Made by a program: the position numbers and the translations under genes. Source: Brienomyrus brachyistius (taxonomy: Eukaryota; Chordata; Actinopteri; Osteoglossiformes; Mormyridae). From it: 64,000 bases of DNA. The stretch covers positions 6,403,952 through 6,467,951 of the forward strand of contig NC_064543.1 of assembly GCF_023856365.1 (NCBI RefSeq). The letters run 5' to 3'. Under the pieces are notes generated by a model. The model was not told where the DNA came from. It did no database searches and saw only the letters and a program-made list of their open reading frames with translations. Shown one piece after another: positions 1 to 12,000 of this stretch (its first letter is position 1; every line of letters starts with the position of its first letter).

Positions 1-713
1 CCGTTAATATACCGCAGTGTCTCAAAATCTGGCCCCCGGGGACCTACAGCGGCCCACGATTTCGGTCACTTGCAGAGTCACGTGGCCATTAATGATGGGG
101 GAATCTAGTTACTTTGTAACTGTGCATAACTCTTACCAATTCACCTTCAAAAGGGGCATTTATGTTCAAAGCAAAACTTTAACGTGTTAAGCTGTAAAGG
201 CAATGTAACATTATATGATATGATTGTAAGCATTATGTGCGCAGCATTGTTACCCACAGCACCCAGGCTGCAGGTCCGGTTCCTGTGTCTGTGGAGTTTC
301 CTGTTTTCATAGGGGTTTCCTGAAATACTCTCTGGTTCCCGCAGTTTTAGAAGGATCGGTGACTCTAAATGGCCCTTAACGTGTGTCTGTGTGTGTGCAT
401 ATGCCATTTGTGATGGGCTGACATCCTGTCCAGGGTGCACAATGGACACTCTGCAATGCTGGACTACAAAATGGGTTTGGGGGAATGAACAAATGAATGG
501 ATGGATGAATGAATGAACGAACGAATGAATGAATAATCAGACTGGCTTGAAAATGGGTCATCTTGGCTGGACACAGCAGAAATGTAAATACTTGCCACAT
601 TCATCTTACGTTATGAGAACTGTATAGCGTTGCTTTAGGAATGCTTGCATGAGGATTACTCATCTCCTCCCTGCCAAATAAAACCATCTCTCTCCACACT
701 GCACGTAATCCAG
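1..713. other. cers3 intron sequence upstream of the first visible exon
   Basis: This is non-coding sequence ending in the splice acceptor (CAG at 711-713) of the first visible cers3 exon. It holds a degenerate GAAT/GGAT simple repeat around 485-535. I see no exon-like block here. Confidence 0.6.
485..535. repeat. degenerate (GAAT/GGAT)n microsatellite
   Basis: A run of 4-bp units, mostly GAAT, GGAT and GAAC, is directly visible. It lies in the cers3 intron. Confidence 0.8.
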
Positions 714-867
714 GCTCATCCACTGCACCTGGGTCTATCCAGTGGAGCTCTATCCAGCTTTTTTTGGATATTACTTCTTCAACGTGATGCTGGTGGTCTT
801 GTTACTCCTGCACATCTTCTGGGCATATCTGATCCTCCGCATGGTGAAGAAGTTCATCTTCGGCAAC
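714..867 (+). CDS. cers3: cers3 penultimate coding exon (last TLC membrane segment)
   Basis: The exon is bounded by CAG at 711-713 and the donor gtaagt at 868. After one base of a split codon the frame reads LIHCTWVYPVELYPAFFGYY and continues through a strongly hydrophobic helix to VKKFIFGN. HCTW, ELYPAFFGYYFF and HIFWAYLILRM are family signatures of ceramide synthases. Confidence 0.93.
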
Positions 868-2563
868 GTAAGTGCACTGCCCTGGGGCCGCAAAGGCGGC
901 AGACGCTGCGGAGATGTGGAGACAGTCTGTTCATAACCGCTTTAGCTGTGCCGAGCCGTTTGGAGATCCCGTACCTATCTGGTTAAGCACAGTGTTGTTT
1001 GTGTCGTGTTATTTTTTCCGAGGACCTCCCGGAAGGTTCCGGCAGCTTTTACGAGCCGTAACATGTGCAGGGAGGGGGTGCATATGGAGCGTGGTGTGAC
1101 GTATGGGCTTTGACCCAAGTTATGGTCCAGTGGTGCGGGGGGGGGGGGGGGTTTCTCATAGTCTGTCAGTCGTCTTGCTCTGGGAGGCTTGGCTGATTAT
1201 TGTTCAAAAAAATATAGGCACCATCGAGGGCACCACAAGCGGGTCCTCGTGGAAACTCGCATCCTTAACTGTTGTTTTTTCCGTTACGCAAAAAATGGAG
1301 GGAGGGAGAAACACCTTGGTGTGCCTGTCTGCCCTCTGGTTTGGGGTCCATGTCACGCTACACCTCCGATTCGGCACAGGGACGTCTGCTGACCATTTTC
1401 CCAGAATAGGCCCGCGGTTGTGGAAGGGAAGCCGCCGGCCGGTTCTGCTCGGGGCGATGTTTCCCCGTGAGCGTAGCACTGACTTTTCAGCCCGTTAGCA
1501 CTAATGGTGACGGCAGGTGACCCGTATCAGCCAGGAATGATGGTTTCTTGGAAGAGAACGGGTGGTGTTTGTATTGATGTCCCTGCAGGACTAAGTGTAC
1601 TGCAAAGGGCCATTTAAAATGGATCTATTACTCATTAAATCACTCTTCTGTAACGGAAAGCAGAGCTTAAAGTTTAGAAAAAAAAATCCCACAATCACAC
1701 TGTAATCTCAAACTGTAAAAAAGAACAAGTTTTAAATAAATACAGATTTGCCAGATGTTCCACCCCTCACATACATTTTATGATACCCTAACATTACCCC
1801 CTACCTATCTACCTTCCCAGCTGTTTTCTGAGGTGTCCGTGGAAATTAATGAGTTGGGGTCACGTTCTCTAATTAAGGGCAGATTGGCGAGGTACTTGTC
1901 CAACAGCAGGTGTAATGGGAATTCTGTTGACCATAACGATCGCCGTTCCCTGAGCCGGCAGAGTGACTATTATAAGTCAGTGTTTCTCAAACCAAGCCTT
2001 CGGGGACTCCAAGATGGTCCATGTTTTTGCTCCCTCCCAGTTTCTGTTAGGGAGCAAAAACGTGCACCGTCTGGGGGTCTCTGAGGGTCAGGTTATAAAG
2101 GGCACTTTTACAAATTGAGGGGAATCTCGATCAGCTTGTGGCATATTAGGGTTCAAGATCCTGTGCATTTTTAAGGAATCTGAGAGACGTGAGACTTTGG
2201 AAGATCCCCAAAGTCTTCTTCTAGATTCTTGCGTGTTTTGTTTAGGGAGTGCTGTCTGAAGAGTCTCTCCACTGCTTTGGAATTGGCGGGAAACTTTGAA
2301 ATCGTTCATTCACTACGCAACAGAGAGGCAGCCCTGACCTGCAGTCCGCCCAGCTGGACTATCACCGATTTGAAAATGATTGTATGTATTTGATTAGTGA
2401 TGGAATATCCCCCCTCCCACAGCTGACGGGTGACGAGAGAAGTGACAACGAGGAGGAAGAAGAAGCAGGAAGTATAACAGAGGATGAAACATACCAGAAG
2501 CTTAGCAATGGCGCAGGGCCAGCGGGCACTAACGGCGTTAGCGGGTCTAATGGCACTCACTGA
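714..2563 (+). CDS. cers3: Ceramide synthase, C-terminal two exons (cers3, partial; gene span in window)
   Basis: Ceramide synthases join a fatty acyl-CoA to sphinganine or sphingosine in the ER membrane; CERS3 is the ultra-long-chain enzyme. Two exons are visible, 714-867 and 2423-2563, separated by a 1555-bp GT-AG intron. The first encodes the end of the TLC domain, including ELYPAFFGYYFF and the last membrane segment LLLLHIFWAYLILRM. The second encodes a short acidic tail beginning LTGDERSDNEEEEE, which matches the DxRSDxE tail motif of the family, and ends in TGA. Only about the last 97 residues of a roughly 380-residue protein are present; the 5' exons are outside the window. The tail alone fits CERS2, CERS3 or CERS4. 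I chose CERS3 because ADAMTS17 follows on the same strand, as it does in human. Confidence 0.85.
868..2422 (+). other. cers3 last intron
   Basis: A 1555-bp intron (gtaagt...cacag). It contains an hAT-like foldback MITE at 1978-2092 and a short G tract near 1138. I see nothing else coding. Confidence 0.8.
1978..2092. mobile_element. hAT-like MITE, copy A
   Basis: The left end begins CAGTGTTTCTC. The element contains the paired inner motifs TTTTTGCTCCCTCCCAG and GGGAGCAAAAA, shared with the copies at 21896, 49334 and 61756. The right end is worn (CTGAGGGTCAGG). The 8-bp flanks TTATAAGT and TTATAAAG agree at 6 positions, as an old 8-bp target duplication would. Confidence 0.65.
2423..2563 (+). 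CDS. cers3: cers3 terminal coding exon (acidic tail and stop)
   Basis: The acceptor is cccacag at 2416-2422. The 46 codons start LTGDERSDNEEEEEAG and end SNGTH followed by TGA at 2561-2563. The DERSDNE stretch fits the DxRSDxE motif near the C-terminus of ceramide synthases, a region phosphorylated by CK2 in mammalian members. The final 20 residues are Gly/Asn/Ser-rich and not conserved. Confidence 0.9.
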   Translation: MTGDERSDNEEEEEAGSITEDETYQKLSNGAGPAGTNGVSGSNGTH

Positions 2564-3241
2564 GGACGCACGCGGCTGAGAGACGTGGAAGTGATGACGA
2601 CGAGAAAGCAGTCCTGGGAAAGAAGACAAAGGAGGACGCTTTCATCATCCGAACATCCACGCCGCCAACCCTGAACGTAGCCGTTCATGCTAACGGCCAT
2701 CGCTGAGCGACGATGGCAGGTTATCAGCGCAGGTCGCTTGCCTGAGGGATTCCATGGTGGTACTCAAACAGCGATAATGCTGCTCCTCGCCCTGTCCTCC
2801 CTGACGACACCCCCCCCACGCCACTCTCTTCGTGCCGGCTGCTCCTACCGCCGTCATCATCAAACCGGTTTCTCTGCTCACTGTTTTTTCTCCCGCCCGC
2901 AAACTGCTTTGTCTCACTGACGCGTGTGTCAGAGGTGTGTCCTGTTAAAGACGATGCGGAGTTACGAAGCGTGACCGTGCGTGTGACCTCCTTGTCAGAT
3001 CGCCACCTGAGGTACGCAGCCGGGCTGAGACAAAAGGCATGGGAACTTGGGGGTGGGGAGGGCATTTTTTCACTATGTCAACATCGAAGCTTTAAATAAC
3101 AGTCTGGCTTATTTTTACGTACGATGCAGGCGTAGCGTCCCCTCTGCTGATTACACAGAGCAGAACATGACTTACAAACAATTATTAGACTACAGTCACT
3201 ACACAGTTGTACATTGTACAGCCATTAAGATTTTTATGCAA

Positions 3242-3247
3242 AATAAA
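3242..3247 (+). terminator. candidate cers3 polyadenylation signal AATAAA
   Basis: A canonical AATAAA lies 679 bases after the cers3 stop and is followed by the T/G-rich stretch TCTCTGTCTGGGG. It is a plausible end of the 3' UTR, but others exist downstream and no transcript evidence is available. Confidence 0.35.
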
Positions 3248-3328
3248 TATCTCTGTCTGGGGCCTGATTAACACAATTATGCTCATATTGACAGACCTAC
3301 TGCATGCACATTGACTGTTATCCTTATC

Positions 3329-3386
3329 TATCCGTCCATCCACCCACCCATCCATCCATCCATCCATCCATCTATCCATTCCATCT
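3329..3386. repeat. (CATC)n microsatellite
   Basis: Tandem CATC/CACC units, interrupted, followed by TCTATCC variants. Confidence 0.85.
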
Positions 3387-3461
3387 ATTTTCTCACTGTG
3401 AAAGTGGGGGGGGGGGTTCTGGAGCCTAGGCAGCAGAGGGCATAGTGCTGGGGTCCTCCCT

Positions 3462-3938
3462 GAGGGCTAGTCGAGGGCTAGGTGAGGGCTATTCGAGGGC
3501 TAAGTAAGGGCTAGTCGAGGGCTAGTCGAGGGCTAGGTGAAGGCTACTCAAGGGCTAGGTAAGGGCTAGTCGAGGGCTAGGTAAGGGCTATTCAAGGGCT
3601 AGGTAAGGGCTAGGCGAGGGCTAGGTAAGGACTAGTCGAGGACTAGGTAAGGGTTAGGTGAGGACTATTCGAGGGCTAGGTAAGGACTAGGCGAGGGCTA
3701 GGTAAGGGCTAGGTGAGGGCTATTCGACGGCTAGGTAAAGGCTAGGCGAGGGCTAGGTAAGGGCTAGGTGAGGACTATTTGAGGGCTAGGTAAGGGCTAG
3801 GTGAGGGCTATTCGAGGGCTAGGTAAGGGTTAGTCGAGGGCTAGGTAAGGGCTAGGCGAGGGCTAGGTAAGGGCTAGGTGAGGACTATTCGAGGACTAGG
3901 TAAGGGCTAGTCGAGGACTAGGTAAGGGCTAGGCGAGG
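3462..3938. repeat. 11-bp G-rich minisatellite (GGTAAGGGCTA family)
   Basis: About 43 tandem units of 11 bp with the core GAGGGCTA or AAGGGCTA and varying first bases (GGTAA, GTCGA, GGTGA, TTCGA). Variants such as AAGGACTA and AAGGGTTA are interspersed. The + strand carries regularly spaced GGG runs and almost no C runs. It lies between cers3 and adamts17. Confidence 0.92.
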
Positions 3939-6900
3939 TCTCCTCCAACTGTTTCCCTCAGACAGGTTCAGCTACTTATTTATTTCCCTGAATCATTTTT
4001 CTGTTTAATCATTTGATAGTTTTTTGAAGGAAAAGGCCAGTGGTTCTATGGAAACATTTCAGTGAAAAGATTCGTCTCTGTGCTGAAGAACTAGTTATTA
4101 ATCTAACAGGGATATATAATATGAAAACTTGCATTTTACTATATTTTAATACAATAAATATGCTGACTGATAACACCGTGTTACAAAAAAGCCACATTAC
4201 TGGGTGCGCCGGCAAAATGGATGTGAGGTTTTCTTCATATTTGACGACAACGTACAATAAACGTATGAAAACAGAATCCCGGTAAAACTTTCTCTGGAAT
4301 CTCTTCCCGGCATCTGCTTCCCTGATCCTGGCCACATGACTGCTACCCACCCACTCGCTTTCTTCTTCCCAAGCCCTCGCTTGAGAACACGACCTTCTGC
4401 GGCCTCTCCTAGCCGCCCGCGCCAAGTCACACCAGGCCCTTGCACCTGAGCCCAGTGGTAACCCTTAAAGTCAACACTAGAGGGAGCAATTCACCATAAT
4501 GTTCATACGGAGAGGCTGCCGCTCTGTTCGCAAAACACATAACTACTGCAGCGTCCCTACAGCGTCTGTCCCTCAATTCTCCATTTTCCGTCCAGTGTCT
4601 AATGTATATCTTTATAAAACTGTTGCCATTCAGTGTGTAAATAATTGTTAAAATCGTATGCAGTGACAGATGCATGTTAGGTAAAGTAGAAAACAGATTC
4701 ATTCCTCAAATTATTTATACAATATTTGCCTTCTTGCTGTAAGGCAGCAGTGTGTTTTTTGACCGTGTGACGGATGCAGGGATAGAAAGAGGGGGGAGCG
4801 GGGGGGGGGGGGGGGGGGGCCGCACCCCTGTGGACTTCGCTGCCTCTGGGAGGCTGGACTGTGAACACACCAAACCTGCAGGGGACAGAACATCCACAGA
4901 CTGTCAGACAAGATCCTCGCTTGGGGGAAGGCGACTCGAGGGAGGGGACACTCTTTGGGGAAAAAGGCAGTGCTGACTCTAACGTCACCTTCTGAGTCCA
5001 TGTCCTTCACATGGAGCCATTATACAGCTTTTAACTTTTTCAGGAAAAGATTATGCAGCTATTGTCTCAGGACCTAAGATATGACAGCAAGGTTCTACTG
5101 ATCTGGAAGCGCCAAACTTCATGGTAAAAATCCATGTCCCTTGTCATTCAACCAGCACTGGGCTCAGCAGTCAGCAGTCCTGAGAGTCCCACGACTAGTG
5201 GTCCATCAGCTATCAGTGGGATATCGGATATTTGTATGGTGGGTGGGATCTTAGGCGGTGACGTTCCCAATACACTGTCTGGCGTGACCATTTGCACCTG
5301 GGAGACTTTCTCCCTGGATTACGTGACGCCCAGTTACGTGGGATGATGACATGTTAGTTAGAATGCTGCTGGAAAGTCCCCTACACTCCTAATCACCCCC
5401 TTTGTCCCAACAGAAGGCTGCTTTTCTCATCCAGTGTTTTCCTTTGTCTTTTTTCCTTTTAAAAAGAAACTTAGGAAGAAACTCAAGGTTATTTGAGGAC
5501 TTGAGGCCAAAGGGGGGAGTTCCTAATGTGAGAAGTCAAAGTGATGAAAATAGGATTAATGCTTCCTTCTGGATGGGGAAAGGAACATGTTCAGCTGTAG
5601 ACTTTTTAACGGATCGCTAACGGGGTTCGTTTGTATGTCAGACATGAGAGTTTCATTCCCGGCAAACCTTAAAGGCCCATGTAACCATAAGTGGCCTGTT
5701 TGCATATCTCCTGGGGTTGGACATCTCCCCCAGTTGCAAGAAGAGTGACCCCCCCCCCCTCACATGACCACCTGTTACTCCCTGGCCACAGACTTGTTAA
5801 TCTCACTTGCAACTGATAAAACACAGACGAAATGCTTGGAAAGTACTTCCAAAACAAGCAACCATTATTCATACCTACAAGAATTGCGGATTTAACTGTA
5901 ATGCAGCTATTTTTAGCATTTTATAACCACGGTTCATGTGTGTTTATCTGAAGTATTGAATGAGAATCTCTCGGCTTTTTAATAAAATTTGGTGTTCTTT
6001 ATTTGGCATTTATCTCACAATAAGAGGTTTAATACGACCATACATTTCTTTATATTTTCACCAAGCTGGGTTCGGCAGATATTAAAGTGACCCATCAAAA
6101 TGCAGCCCAGTCCCCTGTATTGGGAACTAACGTGCTGATCTCAGAGCTGTCAGTCTGTTGCAGAAATGCCTGTCTGGGAGGCTATCATAGTACATGAAGG
6201 AACAATCTGTTTTTAATAGCTATCATTTATAATATAATTTCCTGACCAATTACCCAGTCATTTTGTTCCGTGCTCCACTGCTTCTCAACCCAGGCCTCTG
6301 GGATGCCCACATTTCCGCTCTCTCCCAGGTCCCAATACACCTGTACAGGTATTCGGTGTTGTTTATTGGCTGGGAGCTGAGAGGGAACGAATATGTGGAA
6401 TGTGTTGAGAAACCCCGCCTTACACCATCATAAAGCAATGATCCACTGCCCACGATGCCCCCCAAGGCCACCTGCTCTGAAGATGGCTGTAATCTCTCAC
6501 TACAAAAGCCTGTGTGGTCCAATTATTTTTAGGAATCAGCTCACAAAATGTCCACGCTAACTTCAGACGTCTGCTTTTCTCAGTGGTGTGTGGGCTCTCT
6601 TGAAATTGATGCCCATCACGTTTGTGCTGAAAGATAAGCAGGGTGCAGCTAACCCTATAAACTGATGCTTTCACTGAATTAACAGTGAAGTTCTTAGAAT
6701 CAAGCACAGCTGGTTTCAACAGGCAAACCAGTTTTAAGGACCTTCCATATTCTGTGGTTATCTCCCCAATCCAGCTTTATGTTCGAGAGAAACTTCATTG
6801 AAACTGTACACCCTTCATTCCTTCAGGGAATAGAATAAAAATGTATGGCATATGCATCTTTTAAACGACAGAGCTGATTTAGAAAAATGTATTGTTTATA

Positions 6901-7352
6901 ACTATTAACCTATAAACATGGCCACTGCTGTATTTAGTAATTTACTAGGTTTAGCAATAGGTTTTTGCTATATTGCTTCAAAGTAAATTGGGGATAGAAA
7001 TGAAAGGAAAAACGTTAATAAAAGTTAGAGAGTCTGGCTGGGGAAAAAAAGTCATCCTGGATATCAGTTTTACACTCTGCACGATACATTCGTGACACTG
7101 AAGAATTCTTTTTTTTTTGCTGTTCCTCAGACTTTCTGTCCTCTGATTCCAAATTCAGGGCCAATGTGGCTGCGCCAATAAATAATGGGGGGGGGACAAA
7201 AAGCCCCCACCACTCGCACTACCCATACGTACACTACTCACACTGTGCACTGATTAGGGGCAAACCACGTGTACTGTGTCAGCCCACACGAAAGAATGAC
7301 GTGAGGATGAACGAATAGGAATTCAGGGATTTTCTTTCGCTCGTTGTTTGGA

Positions 7353-7357
7353 CCAAT
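7353..7357 (+). promoter_or_regulatory. candidate CCAAT box upstream of adamts17
   Basis: GACCAATCGC lies about 170 bases before the start codon, in a region with several CpGs. It is a plausible promoter element by position only. Confidence 0.3.
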
Positions 7358-7528
7358 CGCATTCCCGTAGGGGCCGTCCTTAGAGCGGACAGGCGTGTCG
7401 ATCGTTTCAAGTTCAGTTTGTCTGCAGCTCATTAATTTCTCAAAGTTTGGAGAACTTCGCTTCAGCCCGGGCTGCTTCGGCTCAGCGTCCCGTTCCGTCC
7501 GCCGCTACAGCCCTGGCGCCGCCTTACC

Positions 7529-7604
7529 ATGTGGGACAGCCTCAGTCTCCGGCTTTTAATACTGTCTTCGCTGCTTTTCAGCTTTGGACTGTCGGCAGTA
7601 GCAG
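7529..7604 (+). CDS. adamts17: adamts17 exon 1: start codon and signal peptide
   Basis: ATG at 7529 opens [20 protein letters not shown], a typical signal peptide with a leucine-rich core, ending LSAVAG at the donor gtaagg (7605). I chose this start because the signal peptide begins here and the exon joins in phase to exon 2. The true 5' UTR length is unknown. Confidence 0.85.
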
Positions 7605-8978
7605 GTAAGGCACGAGTACACCTGCGCTTTTACCCCTCTGGATGTCACAGTTTGTAAATGTTATTAAAGCAGAAAGCATCCAAATCGCACGCATTTAAGG
7701 CGTAGTGTCTCCGTGTCCACGTAGATGCAGTAGTTTGGGGGCCTTTTGGGGTTTCATTCATCCACGTCATGCCTGTCCGCAAGTTTTAGCCTGCACTGAC
7801 AGTTTGAACGCCGCACCATGTAAATTTAATCACGGTCTGATCGTGCATACTTCTGTGAGTATAACATGGCTAGCCTTTGAAGAGAACAATCTTTAAAGAT
7901 CTCGGGCCAAAATAAAACCTTTTATAAAAATCTTAAAAGCGAAACTTGCAGTCACGTCCCTTCCAGATGAGTGTGTGTGCGCGCGCGCGCGATCTGCTTT
8001 AATTGAAACCTCCGCCAAATGCACGTCTTCCTATATGCATCGCATCGCAAATCATACTTTGGAGTTGGAGCCTCGCTGCAAGGCGTCGTCCTTGATGGGA
8101 TCGCCTTGTTTTTTTTGGCCAGCCGCGGCTGCGATGTGTGTGTGAACATTTTATCTTCTGCAGCGGACCCGGAGGAGGCTGCTCTGCTCGTCCCCGTGCG
8201 GTTAACGGGGGACGAGGTCCACCTGCTGATGGATGCGGCCGGGCGGAGCGGCCGCGGACGGGGGCGGGGGCGGCGCTCTGTGAGCCAGCCGGGACGCCGC
8301 CGCCTGGAGGAGAGCCGAGACCTGTTCCTGCTTTTGCCGGCCTTCGGCACAGACCTTTTCCTCCAGCTCAGGAGGGACGCAGGGTTCCTATCGGATGACT
8401 TCGTAATTGAGGAGATGCGAGATAACGGGACTGCACCGGCGAAGAGCGATCCCGGTGCCGCCTTCTGCTTCTACACCGGCCGGGTTCTCAATCACACCAA
8501 CTCTTTTGCGACTCTCAGCACCTGTGGTGGTCTGGTAAAAAGTCATACTTTTTCTCACCCCATATACCCACCTTCTCTTGAGTTTATATAACTTTGTTAT
8601 TGTGTGTTAAATTCACATTGGGGGATACAGCTGCCTTTCCCCCCCCCCCCCCCCACACCTACAGACGCTGTAATTCTGCAGTTGATGGCAAGTGACAAAC
8701 ATCACTTGTTTTTGTTCATTCATGAAATGGTTGCTCCTGTACTGTCAGAAAAAGAGTACCAATTTGTACCTTTGCTAGTCATGGGGGCTGTACCCTCAAG
8801 GGTCTGCCAAATTGTACCTTAGCTGTAGGTAATTGTATGGAAATAGGCTCTCAGGAACATTTTTGTACCATTGGGGTACATTAATGATGTTTACAGTTCA
8901 CTTCTGTACCTAAATTTTTTTCTGACTGCGTGGGGCTTAGGCAGAGGGACTCACTGACCCTAGACCCACTGCGCCCCC

Positions 8979-9046
<68 letters not shown>

Positions 9047-12000
9047 ACTAGGGGGATGGCTTGCTGATTGCCCCTTGCTCCTCAATCAGGCTGAGAGGCC
9101 GGACCACTCTCCGCATATTTGGAGACTCTCTGTGCACCACAGTGGCTCGAACAAATTCATATTCACCACGAGTCGCCGGTCATCGTTTCACTGTTTCAGC
9201 TGCCCAGTCGTTTTAGGTGCCTTTTATTAAGAATGTCATAGCGACCATAAACAGATTGAGTAACTTCACCATGCAAGTATGGGCGTGTAAATTCATCAGT
9301 GTGAAATTCATTAGAAGCTGAAGTGTGCGAATATTTATTTATCCTGGTTTATAACGGTGATTATTACCTCGGTCGCCAGGGGATGTGGGTATACGGTGAA
9401 AGTCAGATTTCCAATGTCACAGCTGTGAAATCCAATCAAAAAACACAAACTAGGGCAGGATGTTTCACCAAACTATAATGGCACTAAAGGCAGATTTTAG
9501 GGTCAGAAATGTCCCTTCACATCCTAAGACCAGTCGCGTAATCAGACGTCTGTTAAGAGGTAACTGGTGAATGACCTATGGTTACTTTTGGATCGGAATA
9601 TTCTGGCACTCCTGGGTTGGGGGGTTTGTGTTGTTGTCCTGGGTGGGGAGGTTTGCAGCTCGGCCATGAAGGTGCAGAGCGCAGACAGGGCCCCAGGTGA
9701 AGCTCGTGGCGTTTTAAGAGCGATTTGCTTCTGTCATTAAATCCCTCCACGGTTCTTGGCGGGAGTTCAGTTGAAACAAAGAGCGGCGAAACGCGGCCTG
9801 TCGGCGGGAGCCAGGACCGGCGTATCAAAGGCGGTCGGGCGTTTCTGCAGACGGGCAGGTGACAGGTGGTGTTTGGCCTGCTCGGCGCTCGCCTGCCATT
9901 TTATCTGTGGAGGGTCCCTGCTCACGCACTGGCTTCCGGATGTCGCTGGGGTCTCCGGCCGGCTGACCTCCCCCAGAGCAGCTGTGCGTACGGGGGCCAC
10001 CCGCAGATGCCGTGCTTCTGCACCACCTTCACCTAAAGAAACCTGCGGACTCGCTGCTGTCAGACGCGGCCGTCTGCGTTCTGCGGTGCCGCCTGTTGAG
10101 GTGCTGCCGTTTGATGGCCCCCCCCCCACCCCCCCCCCCGCCTCCCCAAGCCTGCTCTCTTATCTTAATCCCTTTAGCCCATGTGCCTGATTCCTATCTT
10201 CACCATTCATTCCCCTTGTCGCCTTTTTGTTTGATGTTGTTAACGTTCTGAAAGGCCGGTTCCTCGGCTTCCAAATACCCAGCGGAAACAGACCCGGAAA
10301 GACCCCCCCCCCCATCTTTTGTGGAGGACATGGAGCCTCTTTGTTGATGTGACAGCTATAGTCCTGATAGACTGGCGTAATATCAGCCAGGCAGTGTAAA
10401 TATTTTTTTTTTCCCCTCTCCCATATTATTGAGACTATTTTTATGCAGGAACTGACTGGTTAACTTTTGATTTAGATGTGAAAACAGTTTTTATGGATTT
10501 CTGGAATTAATGCTGGATGCTGTAATGGAAGTTCATCCATATCGGAAATCCTGGGCTTACCTGGGCTGTTTTCGACCATCTCGCCTTGATGAGGCTCAAT
10601 TCGGTGCTGTTCAGAGATAATAGGCTGTTTATTTGTAAAGGTGGGCACTTTCTGCCCCCCCCGCCCCCACTCGTGCTCCACCCCCATCCCCGCGTGGGGG
10701 CCCTCTGCCCCCTGCTGCTCGCCCCGGGGTGCAGGTAAGAGGCACGTCGGGTTTTGCAGCTTTGATTTTGTCAGCTCACCTGGCCATTGGCCGGGAATGG
10801 AAGGTTCTGATAAGTTAGTGGAGTATCTCCGGACTCCAGGATCTGCTCCGTGTCTTTCAGTTATAGGGAAATGGAGAAGGTCATTTCATACTAATGATGT
10901 CTGCTTCGGGGCGGCATGGTGGTGCAGTGGTTAGCACTGTTGCCTCACACCTCTGGGACCCGGGTTCGAGTCTCCGCCTGGGTCACATGTGTGCGGAGTT
11001 TGCATGTTCTCCCCGTGTCGTCGTGGGGTTTCCTCCGGGTACTCCGGTTTCCCCCCGCAGTCCAAAAACATGCTGAGGCTAATTGGAGTTGCTGAATTGC
11101 CCATAGGTGTGCGTGTGTGTGTGAATGGTGTGTGAGTGTGCCCTGCGATGGGCTGGCCCCCCGTCCTGGGTTGTTCCCTGCCTCGTGCCCATTGATTCCG
11201 GGATAGGCTCCGGGCCCCCCGCGACCCAATAGGGTAAGCGGTTTGGAAAATGGATGGATGGATGGATGTCTGCTTCCGGGGAGATTTAGATCAATGGAAA
11301 GCCACCAACCTGTATGAGATTCTTGGGAGTTTTTCTGACTTTCTTGCAAGATATTGATTTTTTTTTTTTTTTGAAGTTCATGTTTACTCACATTTTCCCA
11401 GTTTTTCAAAAAATTTTTTATTACTTCGTCGTCCTGCAACCCTGATCAGGAAGGATGGGTATATGGATTAGAGTTATTGCCTTGCCCACAGAAAGCATTC
11501 TCTCAACTTTGACAGCCTTTTCATGGTGGGGGTACGGGAGGGGGACATCAGATTGACAGAACAGTGTTCCCTGCACACAAACTGAGGGTCATGATGGTTT
11601 TTTGTGTGGGGGGGTGGCTTAATGCTCTTTTTTTTTTTTTTTTTTTTCCCATCTTCCCACAGACTGGATGGGTGCAGACGGAACATGACCGCATGTTCAT
11701 CGAACCCACGGTCAGCTCCGGTGCTTTTGCTGGCGTGGAGCATAGGGTCGTCCGCCAGCGGCGATCTCCCAGAGCCAGGCCCCCCCACATGGAAATGGAG
11801 ACAACAAAGCACTGTGAGACCATTCAAGGTAATGAGCCCCCCCCCTCTCCCAGCCACCTTTGGGGATCAGTCAGTACCCCTCCCTGACATGCTTGCATCC
11901 CGCAGGCATATACTGCCTGCCTGCTCGCTCACGCATGTGATTCTCCTCCAGGAAGCTGCTGCAGCAGGTGATTTTTTTGGATGCTATTTGCTTGCAGTTT

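Larger units (their letters stand above)
2564..7528. other. Intergenic region: cers3 3' UTR, minisatellite, adamts17 5' flank
   Basis: Starts with the probable cers3 3' UTR. It holds a CATC microsatellite near 3329-3386, an 11-bp minisatellite at 3462-3938, a 20-bp G run near 4801 and the adamts17 upstream region. I found no other exon-like reading frame; open frames here are short and lack domain features. Confidence 0.6.
8535..11662 (+). other. adamts17 intron 2
   Basis: A 3128-bp intron with a palindromic MITE (8742-8929), a CA microsatellite (8981-9043), a tRNA-derived SINE (10908-11264) and several C runs. No further exon was recognised. Confidence 0.8.

Noticed and set aside
3462..3938. 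Interstitial telomere array
   Set aside because: Only a few units read GGGTTA; the period is 11, not 6, so it is a minisatellite with chance similarity.
10908..11264. Functional tRNA gene at the SINE head
   Set aside because: The B-box is present but the body continues into SINE sequence, and no complete cloverleaf was seen.
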